64,000 bases of DNA from Candidatus Amarobacillus elongatus (GTDB lineage Bacteria > Chloroflexota > Dehalococcoidia > Tepidiformales > Tepidiformaceae): contig JADJBX010000002.1 in assembly GCA_016703545.1 (NCBI GenBank), positions 496,001-560,000 of the forward strand, in the 5' to 3' direction. The position numbers and the translations under genes are program-made. Shown here in pieces: positions 27,143 to 34,160 of this stretch. The notes under the pieces were generated by a model. That model was not told where the DNA came from. It ran no database searches and worked only from the letters and a program-made list of their open reading frames with translations. How positions within the stretch are numbered: the stretch's first letter is position 1; each line of letters begins with the position of its first letter.

Positions 27143-30100
27143 ATGCGTGCGCAAGGATTGTCGAAGCAGAACCGCTTGCTGCTGCTCGTGGCCATCGCCA
27201 GCTTCGCGCTGGCGATGTTCGGGCGCGCGGGCGCACAGGGCGTGCCGCCCGGGCCAACGGGCATCTACCTGAATGAGCCGATGAACGGCGAAGCGGCGAT
27301 CGTCGCGCTTGGCGGCCGGCTGCCCGAGGTGGCCGCGCTCAACAATCGCGGCGCCGCCGACCTCTCGTCGCTGCTGCGCTCGGACTCCACCCTCTGGGTG
27401 AGCCCCAGCGGCATCCTCTTCTATCGCGAACCGACCGTCCCGGCCGGCGCCCCGGAAGTCTCGTACGGCCCGTTTTCCTATAGCCAGACGTTCTTCCTGC
27501 ACAGCAAGCCGGGCGCATCGAAGGTCATCTACCTCGACTTCGATGGCTTCACTCTCCCGGCCACGACCGCCTGGTCGGGCATGGCGAACATGAATGTCGG
27601 CGGCTACAACACGAGCGGTGACGCCAGCTTCACCAACGCCGAACAGGACGTCATTCAGAGCGTGTGGCAGCGGGTGGCCGAGGACTATGCCGCCTTCGAC
27701 GTCGACGTCACCACCGAGGACCCCGGGGACGCCGCCATCACCCGCTCCGGGTCCGGCGATACCGTCTTCGGCACGCGCGCGCTCATCACGAGCGACGCCG
27801 CGGCATGGTCCGCGGCCTGCGGCCAGGGCTGCGGCGGCGTGGCCTACGTCGGCACCTTCGATCAGACCTCCAACCATGCCAACTACCAGCCTGCGTTCGT
27901 GTTCGCCTCGGGCGTTCCCGGTGGGAAGAGCATCGCCGAGGCGGTGTCGCACGAAGTCGGCCACAACCTCGGCCTGAGCCACGACGGTGTGGTCGCGCAG
28001 AACGGGCAGGCGGCGCAGGGGTATTACACGGGCTGCCTGCCGCCGTCGACCAACAGCTGCGCGGGCATTTGGGCCCCGATCATGGGCGTTGGCTACTACA
28101 AGCCGATCAGCCAGTGGAGCAAGGGCGAATACACCTCCGCCAACAACACCGAGGACGACATCAACGTCATCCAGTCCAACGGCCTGGCCGTTCGTGCGGA
28201 TGACCACGGGGACAGCACCGGCGCCGCCACCTCGCTCGGCGGTACGGGCACCCTCTCGACCAGCGGCATCATCACGACCGCGGCCGACGTCGACTTCTTC
28301 GCCTTCACGGCGGGGGCCGGCGCCCTGAACGTGACCGCATCGCCTGCCTCGGTCAGCCCGAACCTGGACATCAGTCTTGAGCTGCGCGACGGCAACGGCA
28401 GCCTCCTGACGACCGTCAACCCCACCGCCGCCATGTCGAGCACCGACGTCGCGACGGGGTTGAATGCGACCCTCAGTTACACCCTGCCCTCGTCCGGCAC
28501 GTACTACCTCGTCGTCAGCGGCGTGGGCAGCGGGAACGCGGCGAGTGGCGGCTACTCCGACTACGCCAGCATCGGGCAGTACAGCATCACCGGTACGGCA
28601 CCCGCGGGTGGCGGCGGTGGCGGCGGTGGTGGCGGCTCCGCCACGAAGCTCGGCTTTACGAGCATCGCGACGGCCGGCACGCCCGGCGCCTCTTTCTCGC
28701 CGCAGCCTGTCGTGGCCATCCAGGACGCCAACGGCAACACCGTGACGAGCCAGCCGGGGACGTCCGTGACGCTTTCGAAGGTGTCGGGCCCGGGCACGCT
28801 TTCGTGCACGAACACGACGGTGACGAGCGTGAGCGGCGTGGCGACCTTCGCGGGCTGCTCCCTGAGCACGGCCGGCAGCTATGTGCTGCAGGCGACCGCC
28901 ACTGGCCTGGCGACGGCCCAGACGGGGACGATCACCATCGCCGCCGCTCAGTCGGCGACGAAGCTCGGCTTCACGTCCTACTCCACGAGCGGCTCGACGG
29001 GCGTCGCCCTTGCGAGCCAGCCGATCGTGGCCATCCAGGACGCCAACGGCAACACCGTGACGAGCCAGCCGGGGACCTCGGTGACGCTTTCGAAGGTCTC
29101 CGGTCCGGGCACGCTTTCGTGCACGAACACGACGGTGACGAGCGTGAGCGGCGTCGCGACCTTCGCGGGCTGCTCCCTCAGCGCGGCCGGCAGCTACGTC
29201 CTGCAGGCGGCCGCGACCGGCCTGACGACCGCCCAGACGGCGACCATCACGGTCACCACGCCGGTCACGTACACCCTTGCCTTCCAGAGCATGGCCGCGA
29301 CCGCGACGGCGGGCGTGTCCTTCTCGATTCAGCCGGTGGTGGCGGTGCGCGATGCGAACAACAACACCGTCACGAACGTGGCGGACACGCCGGTAACGCT
29401 CTCGGTACTCTCCGGCCCGGGCACGCTCACCTGCTGGAACATGACCCCCACGACCTCGGCGGGTGTCGCCTACTTCTCGATGTGCGCCCTGAGCGCTGCG
29501 GGCACCTACACCCTGCAGGCCACGGCGCCGGGGATGAACGCGGGAACGCGGAACATCACCGTCAGTGCGCCGCCGAGCGCGAACCATCTCACCTTCACGG
29601 GCGTGTCCACCACCGGCGCGCCGGGTGTGGCGCTTTCGACTCAGCCCGTGGTTGCCGTGCAGAACACGTCCAACCAGACGGTGACGAACCTGACGCCCAC
29701 GTCGGTGACGCTCTCGAAGCTTTCTGGCCCGGGGACCCTTTCGTGCACGAGCACGACGGTGACCACGGTCAGCGGCGTCGCGAGCTTCGCGGGTTGCTCG
29801 TTCAGCGTCGCGGGCACGTACGTCCTACAGGCGACGGCGAGCGGCATTACCGCCGGCCAGAGCGCGAGCATCGTCATCACGGTCCCGCCGGTGGTCCAGC
29901 ACCTCACCTTCACGGGCGTCTCCACGACGGGGGCGCCGGGCGTGGCGCTGACCAACCAGCCGGTCGTGGCGGTGCAGGACGCATCGAATCAGACGGTGAC
30001 CAACCTCGCCCCGACGTCGGTAATGCTGTCGGTGCTCTCCGGGCCCGGGACGCTTTCGTGCACGAGCACGACGGTGACCACGGTGGGCGGCGTCGCGACC

Positions 30101-31642
30101 TTCGCGGGCTGCTCGTTCAGCGCCGCCGGAACGTATGTGCTCCAGGCGACGGCGAGCGGCATCACCGCGGGCCAGAGCGCGAACATCGTCATCACCGCAC
30201 CGGTGCCCCAGCTCGTCTTCACAAGTGCACCCGCTTCGGGGACCACCGGGTCGGCGTTCGGCGTGCAGCCGGTCGTCGCCATCCAGGATGCGAGTTCGCA
30301 AACGCAGATCGCGTATCCCTCCACGGCCGTCACGCTCTCGAAGGTCTCGGGCCCGGGGACGCTCACCTGCACCAGCGGGACGACGGTGAACACGGTCAAC
30401 GGCGCCGCGACGTTCGCCGGCTGCGCCCTGAGCGCGGCGGGTACCTACGTGCTGCAGGCGACGGCGAGCGGCGTCACGACGGCCGTGAGCGGGAACCTGA
30501 TCATTACCGACCCGGCCGCCGTCTACGGGGTGAACTGGGGCGGGCACAACACGCCCGCGTCGATGACCGCGGGCGCCACGACGCAGGTCGCCCTCAACCT
30601 CACCAACACCGGATCCCTCGTGTGGACGCCGGGTGCGGTGTTCGTCTCCTACCACTGGCTGTCCGGGGCGTGCGCGGGCGGGCCGGCCTACCTCTGGTCC
30701 GGCATCCGCACCAGCCTGCCTTCGCAGGTAGGGCCCGGCGGGTCGCTCTCGAACCTGGCCACCTCGGTGCAGGCGCCGGCCCTCGCCGGGACCTACTGCC
30801 TCATGTTTGACGTGGTTCGCGAAGGTGTGGCCTGGTTCTCCGGCGTCGGCGCTGCCGCGCTGAAGGTGCAGGTCTCCGTGAACGGCGCCGCGCTGCCTTC
30901 CTACGGCACGAACTGGGGGGCTGCCATCGTCCCCGCTTCCGTGCAGCCGTCCTCGTCGATGCTGGCGGTCGTCAACGTCACCAACACCGGCTCGCTCACG
31001 TGGACGCCGGGCGCCTACTTCCTTTCGTACCACTGGAAGGCCGGCTCGTGCCCGGGCACGTCCTACGCCGTGTTCTCCGGGGTGCGAACCTCGATCCCGG
31101 CCAGCGTCGCCACGGGCGGAACGCTCTCCAATCAGCCGATGAACGTCACCGCTCCGGCGGCACAGGGCGATTACTGCCTTGAGTTCGACGTCGTGCGCGA
31201 GGGCGTGGCCTGGTTCGTGGGCACGGGAGCGTCGGTCAAGCAGGTCAACGTTCACGTCGATTCCGCCGCTCCCGCACAGTTCGGCGTGACCTGGGGCTCC
31301 CATTCCACGCCCTCGTCGATGACCACCGGCGCGGTTACCCCCGTGACCATGACCCTCACCAACTCGGGTGGAATCACCTGGATGCCGGGCGTGCACTACG
31401 TCTCGTACCACTGGTTCCAGGGCGCCTGCAACGGCTCGTCGCTGGCGGTCTGGGACGGGCTCGCGACGACCTTCGCCTCGCCGGTCGCCCCGGGTGAGTC
31501 GGCCAACGGGATGTCGGTGAACGTGCAGGCGCCGGGCTCGCCCGGGACCTACTGCCTCACCTACGACGTGCTCCACGCCGGGGTCGCCTGGTTCGAAGGA
31601 CGTGGCGTCCAGCCGCTGCGGGTGACGGTGACCGTCTCCTAG
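27143..31642 (+). CDS. Secreted zinc metalloprotease with PPC domain, six Ig-like repeats and three C-terminal Ig-like domains
   Basis: A 1,499-residue exported protein. A signal peptide (QNRLLLLVAIASFALAMFGRAGAQG) ends near residue 31. The peptidase domain carries HEVGHNLGLSHD at about 269-280, the HExxHxxGxxHD zinc motif of reprolysin-like metallopeptidases, with a downstream Met-turn candidate (WAPIMGVGYY). A pre-peptidase C-terminal domain (DDHGDSTGAATSLG, DVDFFAFTAGAG) follows at about 350-480, then a poly-Gly linker at 487-497. Six Ig-like repeats run from about 500 to 1125. Three domains starting YGVNWGGHN, YGTNWGAAI and FGVTWGSHS resemble NBR1-like Ig domains. ATG at 27143 follows GGGGAGG. 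Probably an extracellular or surface-attached proteolytic adhesin; that role is inference. Confidence 0.88.
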   Translation: MRAQGLSKQNRLLLLVAIASFALAMFGRAGAQGVPPGPTGIYLNEPMNGEAAIVALGGRLPEVAALNNRGAADLSSLLRSDSTLWVSPSGILFYREPTVPAGAPEVSYGPFSYSQTFFLHSKPGASKVIYLDFDGFTLPATTAWSGMANMNVGGYNTSGDASFTNAEQDVIQSVWQRVAEDYAAFDVDVTTEDPGDAAITRSGSGDTVFGTRALITSDAAAWSAACGQGCGGVAYVGTFDQTSNHANYQPAFVFASGVPGGKSIAEAVSHEVGHNLGLSHDGVVAQNGQAAQGYYTGCLPPSTNSCAGIWAPIMGVGYYKPISQWSKGEYTSANNTEDDINVIQSNGLAVRADDHGDSTGAATSLGGTGTLSTSGIITTAADVDFFAFTAGAGALNVTASPASVSPNLDISLELRDGNGSLLTTVNPTAAMSSTDVATGLNATLSYTLPSSGTYYLVVSGVGSGNAASGGYSDYASIGQYSITGTAPAGGGGGGGGGGSATKLGFTSIATAGTPGASFSPQPVVAIQDANGNTVTSQPGTSVTLSKVSGPGTLSCTNTTVTSVSGVATFAGCSLSTAGSYVLQATATGLATAQTGTITIAAAQSATKLGFTSYSTSGSTGVALASQPIVAIQDANGNTVTSQPGTSVTLSKVSGPGTLSCTNTTVTSVSGVATFAGCSLSAAGSYVLQAAATGLTTAQTATITVTTPVTYTLAFQSMAATATAGVSFSIQPVVAVRDANNNTVTNVADTPVTLSVLSGPGTLTCWNMTPTTSAGVAYFSMCALSAAGTYTLQATAPGMNAGTRNITVSAPPSANHLTFTGVSTTGAPGVALSTQPVVAVQNTSNQTVTNLTPTSVTLSKLSGPGTLSCTSTTVTTVSGVASFAGCSFSVAGTYVLQATASGITAGQSASIVITVPPVVQHLTFTGVSTTGAPGVALTNQPVVAVQDASNQTVTNLAPTSVMLSVLSGPGTLSCTSTTVTTVGGVATFAGCSFSAAGTYVLQATASGITAGQSANIVITAPVPQLVFTSAPASGTTGSAFGVQPVVAIQDASSQTQIAYPSTAVTLSKVSGPGTLTCTSGTTVNTVNGAATFAGCALSAAGTYVLQATASGVTTAVSGNLIITDPAAVYGVNWGGHNTPASMTAGATTQVALNLTNTGSLVWTPGAVFVSYHWLSGACAGGPAYLWSGIRTSLPSQVGPGGSLSNLATSVQAPALAGTYCLMFDVVREGVAWFSGVGAAALKVQVSVNGAALPSYGTNWGAAIVPASVQPSSSMLAVVNVTNTGSLTWTPGAYFLSYHWKAGSCPGTSYAVFSGVRTSIPASVATGGTLSNQPMNVTAPAAQGDYCLEFDVVREGVAWFVGTGASVKQVNVHVDSAAPAQFGVTWGSHSTPSSMTTGAVTPVTMTLTNSGGITWMPGVHYVSYHWFQGACNGSSLAVWDGLATTFASPVAPGESANGMSVNVQAPGSPGTYCLTYDVLHAGVAWFEGRGVQPLRVTVTVS
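28646..30516 (+). repeat. Six tandem Ig-like coding repeats (about 310 bp each)
   Basis: Repeat units start near 28646, 28961, 29272, 29585, 29900 and 30208 and each encodes about 104 residues: a (K/H/T/Q)L-x-F strand, QPVVA(I/V)QDA, TVT-x-x-P-TSVTLS, GPGTLSCT, GVA-FAGCS and TYVLQATA. Units 1-2 and 4-5 are nearly identical over long DNA stretches, so recent duplication or gene conversion is likely. Each unit has two Cys that could form a disulfide. Confidence 0.9.
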
Positions 31643-31664
31643 CACGCGCCGCCAACACGCATGC

Positions 31665-31698
31665 CACAGGGGCAGCCTCTCCGGGGGCTGCCCCTGTG
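31665..31698 (+). terminator. Terminator hairpin after the metalloprotease
   Basis: Perfect 13-bp inverted repeat CACAGGGGCAGCC at 31665-31677 with its complement at 31686-31698 and an eight-base loop, 22 bases after the stop. No T tract. It also lies past the convergent YbjN gene end. Confidence 0.75.
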
Positions 31699-31749
31699 CC
31701 GTACGCGGTTGCTCGGGCGCCGGCCCGGAAACCAGGATTCGGGCGGCGG

Positions 31750-32241
31750 TTAGTCCGAGACTTCGGAGCGCTTCGTCTGCGGTCCCTCGACGGCGATGAT
31801 GGCCGTAAGGGGGTCGATGTCCTGGTGGGCGACCGCGAGGATGCCGGGCAGGTACTTGTCCATCATCTCGATGTTCACGCGCACGAGCTGGTTGATGAGC
31901 GCCGTCGTGAGCCGGTCCCCTTCGACGTCGATGCTGGTCTTGAACCGCACCTCGCCATCGTCCATGTCCATTTCGAAGTTGCCCATGAGCAGCCCGAAGT
32001 TCGCCCGCGTGAGGAACTCCGCGAGCGCGAGCCGGCGCTCCGGCGGAGATGCCGCGAGGCCGATCGAGTAGAAGATGAAGCGGTCCTCGGACTCGCGGCA
32101 ATGCGCGATGCAGATCCACCGTCCGTTGTTCCCTTCGTGCGTGAAGCGAAGGATGGGACGCCCCGTGAACTGCGTGGTGACGTGCGGCGAATCGCCGAAG
32201 TACTTCATCACGACATCGAACATGCGTTTTGGCTCGGTCAT
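31750..32241 (-). CDS. YbjN-domain protein
   Basis: A 163-residue cytosolic protein with the YbjN/type III secretion chaperone-like fold. Visible pattern: an N-terminal MFDVVMKYFGD helix, beta strands (ILRFTHEGNNGRWICIAHC), FIFYSIGL, then the conserved LAEFLTRANFGLLMGNFEMDMDDGEVRFKTSI region and a final helix MMDKYLPGILAV. YbjN proteins affect stress and motility traits in enterobacteria, and the fold often serves as a chaperone. The ATG at 32241 overlaps the stop of the upstream kinase gene (ATGA). In this operon a chaperone or adaptor role for the large upstream protein at 34141 is plausible but unproven. Confidence 0.75.
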   Translation of the reverse strand: MTEPKRMFDVVMKYFGDSPHVTTQFTGRPILRFTHEGNNGRWICIAHCRESEDRFIFYSIGLAASPPERRLALAEFLTRANFGLLMGNFEMDMDDGEVRFKTSIDVEGDRLTTALINQLVRVNIEMMDKYLPGILAVAHQDIDPLTAIIAVEGPQTKRSEVSD

Positions 32242-34160
32242 CGGGCGATTCCTCCGGGGGTGAGCAGCGACCTCGGGCCACCGCGTGGCGGATGCACGAA
32301 ACGCGCCAGCGCGGCCTGTGCCGGCGCATGGCCGCCGCGCGCGGCTTCATCGATAAACGCGAGCGCGAGCTGGAACTGGCCGTCCTCGCCCAACAGCAGC
32401 CCCATTTCGTAGTACGCGGACGGGTCGTCCGGCTCGAGTTCGATGGCGCGCGCGAGATCGGCGAGCGCCGGCTCACGGAGCCCGTCGTCATGGTAGAGGC
32501 GCGCGCGGACGCGGAGCGCCCGGGGGTCGGCCGGCACGGATCGGATGATCGCGCCCAGTTCGTCGAACGCCCCGGAACGGTGGCCCGCGGCGGCGAGCGC
32601 CTCCGCGCGTTCGATGCGCCACTCGACCGGGGCGCCGGGGGTATCGATGGCCGCCGAAAGCGACTCCACCGCCCCGCGGAGGTCGCCGGTCGCCCGGCGG
32701 GCGCGGCCCAGCGCGGCCAGCTGCTCGGGGGTAGCGGCGCCCGCGGTGGCCAGCGCGGCGAGGTCGGCGACGGCGCCGGCGGCGTCGCCGAGGCGGAGCC
32801 GGAGCATGCCCCGGTTCGCGCGCGCCTCGCGGAGGCCGCCCGTTTCGATCGCCTGCGTGAGCGCCGCTTCGGCCCCGGGAAGGTCGCCGGCGGCCGTTCG
32901 CAGCAGTCCCAGGTTGTTCCACGCCTGCGCCAGCGACGGATCACACGTGATCGCCCGCTCGTACCCCGCCTCAGCCTCCGCCGCCCGCCCGAGGCCACGG
33001 AGCAGGTTCGCGCGGTTGTAGTGCGCGCGGCCGAATCCCGGGTCGCGGTTGATGGCGGCATCGAAGGCGGCGAGAGCGTCCGTCGCGTGCCCCAGCGACT
33101 GGTGCACGAGGGCACGGGCGAGGAGCGCCGCCGGCGTCGCGGACCCCGCCGCATCGAGGTCGCGCAGCGCGTCGTCCGCCTTGCCCAGGTTGAACCGGCT
33201 CACCGCCCGGTTGACGACCTCGGCGGGCGCCAGGTCGCGGGCTGAGGCGGGAGGCGGCAGCGAGACCCCGTACACCGCGAGTGCGATCGATCGCAGTTCT
33301 TCCGCGAGCACCCGGGGCGCCGCCGGACGACCCTCCGGGGAGCGCGCCAGGCACCGCTCCACGAGCCCCCGCACCTCGGCCGGGAACGCCTCCCCGAGGG
33401 TGGGCGTCGGCCCGTGACGATGCGCCCGCCGGAAGTCCTCGCGCTCCTTGCCTTCGAAGGGCCGCCGGTTCGTAAGCATGCGAAACAGCACGCACCCGAC
33501 CGCGTACACATCCGCGCGAGCGTCCACGACGCCGTCCAGCCACTGTTCCGGGGCCATCGTCGTCGGCGTGCCCACCGTCTGCTGGAAGACCGTGGCAAGG
33601 CGGTCATCGGCGAGGGCGGAGTCGAACTGCGCGAACCCGAAGTCCGTCACCTTCGCGGTCCCGTCCCGCGCGATCAGCACGTTTTCGACCTTCAGATCGC
33701 GGTGGACGAACCCCGGGTACACCGTCGCCGCATGGGCCAGCGCGTCGCAGATCTCTGTGGCGATGCGGAACGCGTCGATGGGGCGTACGCCGCCCGCCTT
33801 CGTGATGGAGTGGTGCAGGCTCGTTTCCGGGCGCGCCGGGTCCGCCACCCATTCGAGGCAGAGGGCGGGGCTGCCGTCGACCACGGTGACGTAGTGGCAT
33901 TGCACGATGTTTGGGTGCGCGCCAAGGCCGGCCCAGACCGCGGCTTCGAGTTCGAACCTCAGGCGGTGACGTTCCGCCCGGTGCGCGGTCAGCCCGGGCT
34001 CCTCGGGGCCGCGGAACTTGAGCGCGACGGCCGCTCCCTCCCGTTCGTCGATACAGAGCAGGACCTCGCCCATGCCCCCCTGCCGCACCCGCCGCACCCG
34101 ATACCGGCCCGCGAGGAGCATCCCGCGGCGCCACCGGCTTCTAGGAGCCGCGGAGCTCAT
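32238..34160 (-). CDS. Serine/threonine protein kinase with C-terminal TPR repeats
   Basis: A 640-residue soluble Hanks-type kinase. The catalytic domain (residues 14-290) has VRQGGMGEV at 25-33, ATP-anchoring Lys48 in VALKF, catalytic HRDLKVENVL near 153, DFGFA near 173, GTPTTMAPEQW and the DVYAVGC helix. The first Gly of the G-loop is Arg. Residues from about 320 onward form at least seven TPR-like units (ALLARALVHQSLGHATDALAAFD, AHYNRANLLRGLGRAAEAE, AWNNLGLLRTAAGDLPGAE). There is no membrane segment or PASTA domain. Its ATG at 34160 lies inside the end of the upstream gene, so translation is coupled. ATG 34121 is an alternative start. The TPR part likely recruits a partner protein. Confidence 0.88.
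   Translation of the reverse strand: MSSAAPRSRWRRGMLLAGRYRVRRVRQGGMGEVLLCIDEREGAAVALKFRGPEEPGLTAHRAERHRLRFELEAAVWAGLGAHPNIVQCHYVTVVDGSPALCLEWVADPARPETSLHHSITKAGGVRPIDAFRIATEICDALAHAATVYPGFVHRDLKVENVLIARDGTAKVTDFGFAQFDSALADDRLATVFQQTVGTPTTMAPEQWLDGVVDARADVYAVGCVLFRMLTNRRPFEGKEREDFRRAHRHGPTPTLGEAFPAEVRGLVERCLARSPEGRPAAPRVLAEELRSIALAVYGVSLPPPASARDLAPAEVVNRAVSRFNLGKADDALRDLDAAGSATPAALLARALVHQSLGHATDALAAFDAAINRDPGFGRAHYNRANLLRGLGRAAEAEAGYERAITCDPSLAQAWNNLGLLRTAAGDLPGAEAALTQAIETGGLREARANRGMLRLRLGDAAGAVADLAALATAGAATPEQLAALGRARRATGDLRGAVESLSAAIDTPGAPVEWRIERAEALAAAGHRSGAFDELGAIIRSVPADPRALRVRARLYHDDGLREPALADLARAIELEPDDPSAYYEMGLLLGEDGQFQLALAFIDEAARGGHAPAQAALARFVHPPRGGPRSLLTPGGIAR

Noticed and set aside
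26924..29587. 887-residue minus-strand frame
   Set aside because: Shadow of the metalloprotease repeats; its own repeats mirror the coding repeats on the plus strand.
28646..30516. Direct repeats considered as a CRISPR or non-coding array
   Set aside because: Units are about 310 bp, in frame and encode Ig-like domains; no short repeats with spacers.
29825..33154. 1,109-residue minus-strand frame
   Set aside because: Spans two unrelated genes and a terminator; low-complexity shadow.
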